From assembly GCF_034702125.1 (NCBI RefSeq), contig NC_085868.1, positions 24,179,276 to 24,243,275 on the forward strand: a stretch of 64,000 nt of DNA. The letters are read 5' to 3'. Numbering within the stretch: position 1 is the stretch's first letter; every line of letters starts with the position of its first letter. The position numbers and the translations under genes are program-made. This DNA is from Engraulis encrasicolus (lineage: Eukaryota; Chordata; Actinopteri; Clupeiformes; Engraulidae). Shown piece by piece: positions 27,087-40,900 of the stretch. The notes beneath the pieces are model-generated. The model was not told the DNA's origin, made no database searches, and saw nothing but the letters and a program-made list of their open reading frames with translations.

Positions 27087-30000
27087 CTAGGACGTGTGAC
27101 TGTGCTCATCATCATGGCTGGCCGGTGTGTCTGGTGTCGCGTGGGAAAGGGTGGTGGGCTCAGTCGTTGTCGTTGCCGCTGTAGTAACGCCCTGTCCGTC
27201 AAAACCAAAACCCAAGCCCAAGCCCTCGTCCATCATCATATCCAGTTCGCTTTGGTCCAGCAGCTCAAAGTCCTCCTCCTCCTCGGCCGGTACCAGCGTC
27301 ACGGCGTCGGGCGGCTCCTCCGAGCTGGCCTCTCCCGTCACGTCCAAGTCAACGTCAACGTCGTCGTCATCGTCCGCGTGCTGGGGAAGAGTCGAGGTGA
27401 CAGGGGAGGTGGAGGTGGTGACGTGGTCTGTGCTGCCGGTGGTGCTGGAGGTGGTGGTGGGGCCTTCGAGGTGGGTCTCCATGGGGCAAGGGGGCGTCTC
27501 GGTGGGCATAAACTCCTCCATGCAGGGCCCCTCCATGGCCTCGGAGGTGCGGAGCAGGGCCGACAGCGTGTTCTGGACGACGGTGGAGATGGCCGTGCTC
27601 ACAATCTCCTCGCTCAGGGCTTCGAGCGAGCGGCTGGTCCGGGGGGGCACTGCCTCGGGGGTCACATCACCTTCGTCGTCGTCGTCACCTTCGTCATGCT
27701 CCTCTTCCTCGTCTGCTGCTTGCCTCGAACTGGGCCCAGCGGCGGAAGCTCCTTGTACCTGGAGTAGAGTACAGTAACTTTGATTAAAAGTCTGACAGGC
27801 GGACAAAGATGCGTCCGTCTGTGCAGATACTCAGACGCCTTCTGGACATAGGAGGGAATTACAACTTAAGAATGCGTTTCAGACGGACAAATCGACGGAC
27901 GGCCATACTCTCTTATAGAGATGCTAGGACGCATCTAAAAAAGTTTACCGCACACTTGTTTGACTTAGCTCATTCGGAGTGAACAACGCGTTTCGCCTCT
28001 GTGTGTCAGAACAGTCCTGCGTTTATCAGCGCCTAGAAGCTTGACCTTTGGCATTTAACTTTTATTAATGTTTCAAGTCGCGTGCTCAGTCCTTTCAGAA
28101 ATTAAACCAAATAAAGCTTGTTGTTCAAAGTTAGGTGACAAGGCAAACTTTTCTAATAAATCTAAAGATAATTCTCACAACAATACAAATCCTACTGATA
28201 TACCACATATTTAAATGTGTATGTATTTAATATGAGATTCTACCTGGCTCGCGGCAGCCAGCCTGCTGTGGTGGCCATTGAAGTGGGTGTTCACGAAGTG
28301 CAGCGGGGAGGCAAGGTGCTGGAGGAGCAGGCTGGCGGGGCTGAGGGGCTCCGAGTCGGGCTGCTCCCCTGCTGCACCGGAGCCCCCTAGTGTGGTGGAG
28401 GATGAAGCGCCCCCCAGGGGGAAGTGGAACAGGCCGCCGGGCTCCATGGAGGAAGACTCGTCCACCGACGGGAACTCCGGGAGGTCTCGCGAGAAGGTCT
28501 CCTCCGGCTCACTGTGCATGCTCTGCTGGTCCAGGTCTGTGGGAGCAAACATTTGCGACTTTGATTTACTTCATCAATCACGGACAAAAGCACATTCGCA
28601 AAGGACTACGAACTCAGACATTCTCCGTAATTATTCCGAATTACCGGGGGTCCATAAGTCCCGAATCCTGAATAGGGCTTAAGACATTATTTTGGGCTTT
28701 TACACCTTTATTATTATTAAATTACATCATACTCAGCTGCCTCTTTTATCCAAAGCGACGTACAGCTTTTTTTTTGATACAGGGTATTACAGTCCCTTGA
28801 GCAATGTGTGGGTGACATGCCTAAGGGCACTTCAGCCATGGCTGGAGATGTAGGGAGAAGTAAGAGCGGGATACACTTACAAAAGCTTTGCAATGAACAT
28901 GTAAGTCTACATAATATAAATAGTGGACAGAGCAGCACCCCCCACATTTAACACTAACGCATGTTCATTCTATGTATGGCCTCAAAGGAGTGTGTGCTCT
29001 GCCATGGCACTTGTCAGGTGTATTTATAAGATGTACACATATAGAGCCACATCACACAGGCTTGCTGCCACCAGGCTGTGTTGGCATCACACAAAAGCAA
29101 TGTGCCATCACAGCGCATAGAGCAACTTTTAAAAGGTGCACTGTGTTATATTTTTAGTACTGCTCCCCTTCTTTCTCCTCCTCTCGCACCCCTCCTCCTC
29201 TCCTCCATTTCCTCTCATCCCCCTTGTCCTCCTCCTTTCTGGTAGTTTATTTCCAGAATTCATGCTGCCCATTCACAAATGTTATTGTTTCTACAAATAC
29301 TTACCACCACCATCTAATTTCTAGTATTCATTATGACAGGGAAAATTGCACTTTTCATACACCGAAAGTCTTCTCCATGTCCGCCATTTATAAATCCATT
29401 TTTTAAATAGACATTTTTAGCTGCAAAACTAGTTATTAGTTTATTCCTTAGTAAATATTCACGAAAAGATCAAATTTGGCAATAGGCAGCACAGTTTCAA
29501 AGAGTAGCATATTTGCAATACCTACTCTGGCCACCATCCTACACAGTGCATATTTGAAGAACAAGCAGCGCAGTAATAACTTCAGTGGGCAACAACAGTG
29601 CAATACCATATGGGTTAAAATGAGTCCCATACAATTTTGAATTGTATCAACTTCAGAATCAGAGTTATAAGTAACTCTGCCGTCTGGGCAGCCGTGGCCT
29701 ATTGGTTAGAGAGTTGGTCTTTCAATCTAGGGGTTGCAGGTTCGAATCCCCCCCTGACCTCTCCCTACATCTCCATCCATGGCTGAAGTGCCCTTGAGCA
29801 AGGCACCTAACCCCACATTGCTCCAGGGACTGTAACCAATACTCTGAAAAACAATAACTGTAAGTCGCTTTGAATAAAATGAAAGCGCCAGCGAAGTGCA
29901 ATGTAATGTAATAAAAAGTAACTGAATGTGTCGAACCTTCCGAGACATCGGTGAGTTGTGGTGTGGTGGCTCGGGACACTGAGAAGCCTCCGCTCTCCAG

Positions 30001-33000
30001 GATGCTGGCCTCTTCGTCAGAGAGCTCCGAGTCTGTGATGGCCATAGCCAACGCTGTAGTTTTCACATCCACCTTAAGAACACAGGAAACGGCATTCGTC
30101 AAGAAGATGATGATCTATCTACGGGTCTATTTAATAGAAAGCAAAGATGTGGTGAAACTACGTATAGAATTTGATGAGAATCAAACAGCGGGTCAAATAG
30201 TCATGGCCAATGCTGTTGCCTTCACATCTACATTAATGAAAAGAAGGAAACAGCATTCATTCAAATAATGATGATGATGTGGGCTACTGCTAACCGATCC
30301 CAGGCTTCGCGTTTTGTTATGTCTGACGTCACGATACATGGTGTGAAAGGAACGATCTGTTTTCATGTTGTATACACATTTCTCAGTGGTGTAGTCTACT
30401 TTTTTGTGGTGGGTATACTGTATATTTGAGCATTGTTGAGGTGGGTATACTGTATATATTTGTGATATTCTAAATAATGGATCAATCAATTGTAGGTGGG
30501 TATACTGAAATCCCTGAAATTTTGGAGTGGGCATACTGCGTATACCTGCCACCACTGCCATTTTGGACTGGTGACGGATACATTCAGACAAGTTTTGCCT
30601 GCGCCCCGTGCTTGCAGTGTGAATGGGCCGTGATGGTGCTCCATGCTCCACATGCATGGGACATGTGCAATAGTCTTGTGACGTCATGTCCTTCTTTAAC
30701 CGAGTCTTGCTCAGGGATGCAAAATGAATTTCAGTGAAGACTGACAATAAAGTTGATATTGTATTGTATCATACTATTAATAGAGAGAACAGGACAGCAC
30801 TCCAAGTTTTGTGTTTTATTCCCCGTTAGACGTTTCGGTTTTAACCTTCTTCAGTGTCGGGCAAACATTTCACCCAGCAGGTGCACTCAATATATACAAT
30901 AATACTATTAATAGAAGTAGGTTTTTTTTAAAAAGGAAGCAAAGATGGGTTGCTGAAACAGGAGGTGAAACTAGGACGATCAAGAAAAATAGATCAGATC
31001 AGATGCAATGTTGCCATGTTGTTTCATTCATGTTTGTCGTTTCATTGCTTCTGCTTTCATGGTTTGTGTAAGCAAGAACGGATCACAATACAGAACATTC
31101 TGCTTACATCATGGGAATATACTCAGCACAATATCGTATTACCTGAGCAGTGCCCGACTGCTTTGAGTCGGTCTTCTGTCATTCTGGTGTTGCTCTGACT
31201 GTGCTATACTCTGCAGGCCCAGTCAGCAAAATGTGGGTTAAAGGGACACTGTGTGAGATTTTTAGTTGCTTATTTCCAGAATTCATGCTGCCCATTCACT
31301 AATGTTACCTTTTTCATGAATACTTACCACCACCATCAAATTCTAAGTATTCATTATGACTGGAAAAATGACACTTTTCATACATGAAAAGGGGGATCTT
31401 CTCCATGGTCCGCCATTTTGAATTTCCAGAAATAGCTATTTTTAGCTGCAAAAATGACTGTACTTGGGCCATGCTAGAAAATATTAGTTTATTACTTGGT
31501 AAACTTTCATGAAAAGATCAAATTTAGCAAAAGGCAGCCCAGTTTTAATGAACAGCATAGTTGCAGTACCTTTTTTGTCCATTTCCTGCACAGTGTCCCT
31601 TTAAGGTCAGTGGTTCCCAACCTTTTTTTTTTTTTAACTGTAACCCCCTTTTGGACTGAAGAATATTTTCACAAACAGTCCCTTCTCCGTGACCCCCCAG
31701 CAGTACCTCCCTCCAGATTAAAGCTACCATAGTTAGATCAATAGCAGTATTCAACCACATTTCTCGATGACTAGTTCATATCATGACTGTCATTTGCTGT
31801 AGGAAGTAAATACCAAACACCAACATGAGAAGCACACATGAACGTCCCCTTGTGGTATTTTCCACTGGATAACTCGTTGAAAAGTTTTATATACAGTACA
31901 AGTTGCCGAGACTGGACAATATCTACTTCCAAGAGGACATGGCGGGCACATGAGAAGGTGAACTCGACAAAAAAATACTTGACACTCCTTCAGCAGCTAG
32001 GTACAGAAAGTAATACTAAGCATACTGGTATATCGGTATTGGCCCAGATACTTTATACAAGTACTCGTCAAACACTTGCCGATACCAGGCACCGCTACTG
32101 CTATGACACGGAACAATGCAACATCTCATCAGGTTCCATTGATTTGAAAGCAGCCTGAGAAAAAAGCTTTGCCTCATACTGTACATTAACTAGATTTTTT
32201 GTGTGGTCTTTTTGACTTTATTCACGATAGTACAGTGCAGATGGTGACAGGAAGCGCGTTGGGAGATGGAGACGGGGAAGGGTCGGCAAAGGAAGCAGGC
32301 CGGGAATCGAACCCGGGTCGGCCGCTTAGCATACGAGTGCCCTACCATACACGCCACGGTAGGGCCATACTGTACTGTATATTTACTAACGCTTAAATCT
32401 ACATGGAAATGGACAACAAAACAAATATCACAGGTGGAAAAACAAGGCTGTGCATTTATTTTGATTGGTTACTCATTGGGCTTTCAAAAAAAGTGGTATC
32501 GTGCATCCCTAAGTAATACCTATATTCAAAATAATTGTACCTTGTACTAACAGTCATATCCATTCACAACTGATGAGGGGGTAAGCAACAACTCTTGGTT
32601 GGGTATGGTATAAGGAACTTGGCACCAATGGGGCACCTAAGTCACGCCCTCTACTTCCTGGTTCATGGGGCATGGGGAGTAAAAAAAAAAATTACAGGGC
32701 TTGAAATTAGTGGTTTTTCGACACCAATCAAAGCCTTGGACCTCCACCTATGCACCACAAATCCACCACGACTCGCCTCATTCACTTCCATTCAATTTTT
32801 TGTAACTTATTACCCCATGAACCAGGAAGTAGAGGGCGTGACTTAGGTGCCCCACTGTTTTGCCCTCACTGTCATTCTACAGCCACCGCCTCTTTGTGTT
32901 TTGTTCTGAGGCCCGTTGGGACACCATTTCAAAAACACATCCGGACTGCTCCTGCTGTTGGAGCGTTTACTTTCAAGTGTAAAGAAATCCTGCACACTGT

Positions 33001-34161
33001 CCATTCCACCAACAAACTTTAATACAATGTTTCAGTCATCTGACCTGAATCATCTGAAGAAGGTCGGATGACCGAAACGTTGTATTAAAGTTTGTTGGTG
33101 GAATGGAGAGTGTGCAGGATTTCTTCTATACTTGAATGACGCCACTGGGATAATATCCTACGCACCTGCCCAACTACAGAGGTGTGCAAAAGCGTCTTTG
33201 TTTAACTGTTCTTGGAGCATTTAGTTTGACAATAGTCCACGACATCCAAAGGCTTGTTTCACTGTGCCTCTCGGATTCTTTCAAGCGTTGCGAGTCACAT
33301 GAGCTCCCCCCCTTGCTAATCTCGTGTCATATCCCATGTCATCTCCTTGACAACGCCCGGGTGCGAATGTCCCCCGTGCGCACTGTGGGAAAACGGCAGC
33401 ACTGAAAGAAAGACGGAAACCCTGTACTGCACATTGTCGCTGGTCCCAGCTAACCAGCACAACGTTTTGACATGCGCGTTTTAACCCATTGATGCTGGAT
33501 GTTGCGTTGTGCAACATTGGCCCTGGCGCCTGGAGCCGCATCACGCAACATTCAGGCTCATGAGATTTGAGACAACTTTGTTTGTTTGAGATGAATGAGC
33601 ACATTCTAATGAAAGATGAGGGTCTTAAATGCAAGGTTTAAATGCAACTTAAAGCATGTTTTTATGTGCTTCAGAGGTTAAGATATTTAGGTTTTTATAG
33701 GCTAAGGGCAGCATTTCTTAAAAAGGGCTCAGGCATTTAGAACCCTTTTTTTGCAGGTGTCTTAGGCGTCAATGGGTTAATAAACCGGGGGGCAGCCGCT
33801 AGTGTGCAGGGTTTACTTCTTTCTTTCATGACGTCTTTTGATCCAGCAACTGGGTGGTGCAACCTCAGATAATGTAACGTAGAGAGAGAGATGTAAATTG
33901 CGAGGCCAGCCAAATGCAAGGCCAGGCTACAGCGTCGGCTCACTGTAAGCGTGAAACAAGAAAGTCCTGATGCACTCCCTAAAAGGCAGGCAGCATCCTA
34001 ATGTAATAGGCTGCACTCAGACAGCGTTGGCTCACCGTGGGCGCGAAGCAAGACAGCTCCTCTTCGCTCTCGCTCTCCGTCTCGGCCCTCGGCTCATCCC
34101 CTTCCTCAGACTCCTTCTTCACCTCTGCAGAACACACATGCGCACACACATAGACACACAC

Positions 34162-34227
<66 letters not shown>

Positions 34228-34351
34228 GAAATTCAATACAGATCAGGCCCGACAGGCTCAGTAATTTCACTTGGTCACAGATGAAAAGCTGCACAGACAA
34301 AGATGAAAGTCACACAGGAATAGGTATCCACGAACGGCCATTAAAAATGCA

Positions 34352-34426
<75 letters not shown>

Positions 34427-34498
34427 ATCCATCACAATTTACTTGTACTGTAGGGGAAACACACACACACACGCACACACACACACACAGGCACACAG

Positions 34499-34538
<40 letters not shown>

Positions 34539-36548
34539 ACAAGCGGATTCAGCGCCCAAGATGCCCACATAAATAAATAACATATACACGGTTTCAATTT
34601 ATTTTAATGTAGTTATCTGGACTCAATTGTGTCACCCTCTACTCTACAGTATCTATCACCACGCACTGAGACAGGTGGTTTCCATGGTAACGGCTCTTTG
34701 AGCCAATCGCCTGCTGTCTAGATCAGTAGCGGGCCGAGGTGACACACAATGCCGCGGTGGTGGTGAGGGAGGGAGGCAGGAGACCTATGTGGCACCTAGC
34801 CCATGACTCATCCACTGCCAATCTACTTACTCAGACCCAGGGGTGCATTTCCGGAAAGCGTAGTTGCTAACTATGTTAGCTACTTTGTTGGTTGCAATGC
34901 AATTTCCCATTGGCGACTACCGAAGTTGCTAACTGATACCAACTACGCTTTCCAGAAATGCACCCCACAGTTAAACAAACGAATGCTGATATATCAAAGG
35001 CAAATGTGCCGGTGTACTGTACATGCTGACACCCCCCCACCTCTTTCAAGTTGGGCTACGTAGGTATGTGGATTGTGATGTCATGCAAGACCTCAGCATA
35101 GAAAAAAAAATTAACCATTAAGCAGGAAGTACCACAATGGTGTCGGGAGGGGTTCACTGCATATGGGCATATGTGCCACTGCAATACCTTGTGGTAGTAG
35201 GCCTACTAGTCTTCATATGCCCAAAAGCAAATTAAATACAAAGAAATGTTCTGCTACCCTGCTAATTTTTTGTAAAAGAAAAACTCGCTGAGCTGAAACT
35301 CAACTCACTGAAAAGAAATGGTGTTTGAGATTTGTGGGTTACATTCAACAAGCATTTGATATTCAGTATTCAGTATTCAATATTCAATATTCAAAATTAA
35401 TATTCAAGCACTTTCATGCTGCATAGCAAGATAATAAAGCCTCCTGTGTTTGAGTTAAGTCACATGACACAAAAGTTAATTTAATTCAATGTGGGCCATC
35501 AGGAGGATGTGATTAGTTAATTGTATTGTGTAGCTGGCCGCCTCACCAATGGCTGCTGGCAAGTGATCTGCACAAGAAGCCAGAACAAAATGAACTTCCA
35601 CAGTTAACCATGATGACCCCAAAATACCTTAGTGTGATTAGGTGGTGAGTGTGACGGAGGTCTTCCTGAAAAGTTCGTACTCCTCAGAGCGCAAACCTGC
35701 GACCTCGTCAACTACAACCGGTTCGGAAATGGGAGGCACAGTATGATACCGATGGACTAAAGGACCAGCCTCCCAGCCCAGCGGCATTGACACTGCATGA
35801 GGCTTTCGGAAGGGAGGTTCACCAATGTTCCACGCCAACTCTGCTAGTTAGCCTCCGTTACACGAGTCATTGTGGGGCAAGGAACCAAATCAAATAGCGT
35901 CTCACTTACCGTAAGTACCAAATAAGATGGCTCTTGCTATAGTGTAGTTCAACTTCAACAACTTCATCAGGATGGATTCTACTACTAGCATTTGGCTGGT
36001 TGGCAGGTGCCAGAGTCAAGCACTGTTCCTAACTACATACCTACGACTTACTTACTACATAACTAGGATCGAGGATGGGACATACAGTATAGCATACGAT
36101 ATGGGTGGTTTGATATGGAGGTGACTCACTGTGCCTGTTGTGTTTGCGGTGTTGTGTTTTCATCACAAAGGGCTCCACTCCTTCTACTACTACTGCTACT
36201 GCTACTACTATTACTACTACTTCTAAGTTCTTACTACACAATTGTTACTAGCGTACTACTTCTTACTACATAACCATGATTGGAGATGGGACATACAGTA
36301 TAACATACAGGTGAAGTGAGATTGAGTGACTCATTGCGCATGTCGTGTCTGCAGTGCTGGGTGTCTCCCTTCATCAATATGGCCTCCACTATTACTACTA
36401 CTACTTCTTACTACATATAGCTTACTTCTTCTTGCTACATAACCAGAGGCGGGGATGGGACATGTACACGTAGCATTTGGGTGGACTGAGATTGACTGCG
36501 CTTGTCGTGTTTGCGGTGCTGGGTGTCTCCTTTCATCAGTATGGCCTT

Positions 36549-36586
<38 letters not shown>

Positions 36587-36879
36587 GTACTACTTACTAC
36601 TACTTACTACATAATTGCTAGTAGCTTACTTCTTCTTGCTACATAACCAGGGGCAGAGATGGCACATACTGTATACACGCAGCATTTGGGTGATTGCGAT
36701 TGAGTGACTCACTGCGCTTGTCGTGTTTGCGGTGCTGGGTGTCTCCCTTCATGCTGTAGTCCAGTTTCATCAGGATGGGCTCCAGGCCCGTGTACATCCT
36801 CTGGATCAACTCATGGTACACCACCAGTGGCCACAGCAACACACTCAACACTGAAACAAACAATTAGGTAGTTTAAATT

Positions 36880-36961
<82 letters not shown>

Positions 36962-37887
36962 TGTATGTGTGTGTGTGTAATTGACATCCTCACTCATGGA
37001 GCACCACCAATGGCCGCCGCAGCACACTCAAACCTGGACCTCGCTTCTCAAAAGCATCATTGCTAACCAGTTAGCACCTTACTAGGTCGCCAATGGGAAA
37101 TCGCATTGCAACCATAGTAAGTTGCTGACTTTGTTAGCCCTGAATAGGACACACGCTTATGCTCGATCAGTTATATTTCAATTGGTTTTCACCGAACCGC
37201 ATCATAGCTTATTACTTTACTATTAACTGACTTTTGTGAGTCCTGAAATTCACTCTGGTCCAACAATTAGCTTCGCACCGACCCTCAAAAGAGAAAAATG
37301 ACGATGCCCATCGCTCTGGACACTTTCGTTGCTTTTGGTGCAAGTTACACACCACAGTTAGTTGCTGTTTCCACATAGCAGGATATTTGTATATGTGGGT
37401 TTTTTTTTCTCCTGTTTAGGTGGAAGCGGAACAGGTGGATAAAAATAAAAACTCCAATGTAACATGTGCGCTGTAGCCCCCTAAATGGGATATTTTTAAA
37501 GCCGGATTTTTGATATATGGATTTTAAAACTCTGGCTATGTGGAGACGTGGAAACAGCTTCTAAGAGTGTGCTTGTCAACCTTGCCCCGTTGTTGCTTGT
37601 CCATGCACACAGAGATACCGTCTGTGGGTATGATTGTGGTGGTGAGCAGCAGGCAGCAATGCCACTGATAAAGTGTAATCAATAGAGAGGAGAGGACTGA
37701 CCCAGATTGGAGGGGTAAAAAAAAGAGTGAAGAGGGCGTGAAACGCTAATCAGGTGCGTCTCAGCTGTGGTCACAGACGCACAGCGAGACCCGTATCAGC
37801 TGACAGTGATTAGATTAGATAGGCTAGTAACCGAACAAACTAGGAAATGGGTTAGGAAACATAGCCATAACCACAAAGTTCCAATGG

Positions 37888-37960
<73 letters not shown>

Positions 37961-40900
37961 CGAGAGAGCGAGAGAGACAGAGTGTGTGTGCGCTGTCTAT
38001 GACTTGCATTTCTTTTGGGTCGAAAGATAAGGATTGGTGTCAAGTTATAAAACGTTGTTATCTGGGGAAAAGAGAGTGAAGGTATGCTCCACTGGGTTAT
38101 CCATGTTGGCTTTATGGATTCTTGTCTTTGTGCAGGTCTGTGCATGTGTGTTTGTGGTGAAGGGAGTGTGTGTGGGGGGGGGTTATTTGATAATATGTGA
38201 AGTAGGATGCAATACACTACACTTACCGACAATGTAGGAAATCATGATTCCAGGAACGTAGTGTCCGACCAACGCCATCGCCACACACCCACAGCTCATC
38301 ATGCCACAGAACTAGCGGACAGAAACAGAAAAAATGCAAATATTAGTATCAAATTCTTGGTCAGATTTTTGAGTATTTTTTGTTTTAAATGTACAGTAGG
38401 ACTATGCAGAGTGGATGTTGGGGTACGTTTGGTGCCCTGAGCAATTCATAGGAACATTTTTCAAAAAGAAATTGGCACTATGGATGGAGTGCAAAGTCTG
38501 AGCTGTTTGTCGCTATCTAGTGCTTTGTGGGCCCCAGTCAGCAGCCTGCCTAGCCTGGTGACAAAATGTGCTTTTGTCTGTGACTATGCTATTGCTGGTT
38601 GTTCAATCTGTGCCTTCTAGCATCTGATCATTCTAAAGTCTACATTCCAACTAACATAGCCAGCAATACATCAACATAATACAAACAAGCACTGATCTTC
38701 ATACGCAGCCTACTCCAAATGTATATGAATGTTTATACATGCTTGTACACAGAAATATATGGATTTGTAGTGCTGAAAGTAGGCTCAGACGCACACCAAA
38801 TCAATTAGAAATTCAACTTCCCATCACATTGCACTCCTTGTAATGCACTAGAGTTTGTATTTCACTTCTATCTACTGAATCTCTCTACAGCACACAGTCA
38901 ACATCTGCCTGAGCCAGAGCCAAAGTCACATATGCAAATGTTCTTCACTTTGTCAATAAATGTTGTTCTGCTACGCCTGTTCTATTATACCTTTCCATAG
39001 TCAAGTTCCTCCTATGACTCAGAGTTCCAACACAACAAACATGGTGCATTTACAAGTGTAATTTGCCAACAAATGTGGTTCTAGTATGCCTCCTCTACGG
39101 TACCATGCCATGGTTTTGCCCTTTGACCTGGAGCATCTCAGCATGCCTGTGGTGACTGCACATTACACACTGCCAATACAGTAACTCTGGTTATGATGAG
39201 CCTCTTCTACGGTACCTTGCCGTGGGTCTGACATTTGAACTGGAGCATCTCAGCATGCCTGTGGTGACTGCACATTACACACTCCCAATACAGTAACTCT
39301 GGTTAGGATGAGCCTCTTCTACGGTACCTTGCCGTGGTTCTGGCGTTTGAACTGGAGCATCTCCTGGATGTAGAGGGAGCAGGTCAGGTAGCTCTCGGCC
39401 AGGTGATGGCTCAGCTCCGCCACGCTCAGCAGACGCGGCTGCACCGTCATGCTCTCCCTGACAACCACACAACGTATCAATTACACCACATTACAGGACA
39501 TGACATTGCATTGCATTAAATTACAGGACAACATTACATTGCATTAAATTACAGGACATCACATTGCATTAAACTACAGGACATGATATTGCATTAAATT
39601 ACAGGATAAAATTACATTGCATTAAATTACAGGACATTACATAGCATTACATTTACAGGACATCACATTGAATTCAATTACAGGACAATATATTGCATTA
39701 AATTACAGGACAATACATTGCATTCAATTACAGGGCAATACATTGCACCATCGTGGTCTCCCTGACAACCACAAAAGTGCGTTATAGAACTACATTTCAC
39801 ACTGCATTGCACTATTTTCTCTCTCTTCTTTCGATTCACTTTTCCAAGAACTGAGCTGCCACCAGAGGTGTATAAAGTAGAGGTACTCTTACTGATGTAA
39901 TTACAACACTATTACGTAACCTTACATAGTTTATACACCAGTTATTCCTCTGTAATGTATATACACTGTAAGACTATTCCACTATTTATTCCACAGTATG
40001 TAACATAGTAACGTATGAACACTGTAGGACTACTTCTACTTTTAATTCATACACCCATCATCTATGCTAAGTATCAACATGTCTGTCTATCATATGTTTT
40101 TTTTAAATCCAAAGTGACTCACAAAAAAACAAATCAACAACATGTAACCAGCAACATACAAAGTACAGGGACAATTGCACATGCATAATAACAAGGGTCA
40201 TACAGATGAGTTCCAGTCTCATTGCATCCAACAGACACATGGCGTCACGCAGAGGAGGACATGAATGTAGAAGTAGATCTAGTACTGTTACAATGTATTT
40301 ACCTCGTTTGGTACAGTGGAACAACTGCGGTAATAACTATGTAATATTATGGTCCATCCTTCAGTAACAATACCTCAACCTCTGTGTAGGGTACACCTTA
40401 TGTCATGACATACACAGTACTTGGGGGGCTGCCCAAAGCATGGCACAAATATTACATACATTAGTTTCAATTGGGCTCGTGCACACAAACACACTTTGTA
40501 TAGTGGTACTATAGTGGGTTTTATGTAGGCTAGTGGGATTTGTTGCCAAGTTTAATATTCCCCATTTACATAATTTACTCTAGATAAATACCTTTCCACA
40601 TTGGCAGCCTCAGGATTCCGGACTGTTCCAGCAAAAAGAGTAAAAAAGAGGTAGTGAGATTTATTTCCAGCATAGGCAAACAGTATAAAATCCACAATGA
40701 CAACTACTGGGACAGAAGTATTATCTTCTAAAGGGGCTTTGGTATTAACAAGATATGAAAGTTGATCTATGTGTTATACACATATACTGTAATACACAAG
40801 GCCTTCCCAGAAGTCAGTCGTTTTTCATTTAGGCTTATTAGGCACTGCATCAGGCTGTAATATTATATTTACTATTTTCAGAAAGTATTACACTTAACAA

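Noticed and set aside
26979..27777. Two long plus-strand frames opposite retreg2
   Set aside because: Low-complexity mirror of the acidic retreg2 exon (S/T/V/G-rich); shadows of the real gene.
29684..29760. Possible tRNA gene
   Set aside because: tRNA-like A and B boxes belong to a V-SINE head; the anticodon arm is not convincing.
35640..35840. Possible coding exon of retreg2
   Set aside because: No acceptor/donor phase fit; the sequence looks like a tRNA-derived repeat.
39484..39748. CRISPR-like array
   Set aside because: Unit length and spacing vary and there are no unique spacers; it is a vertebrate minisatellite.
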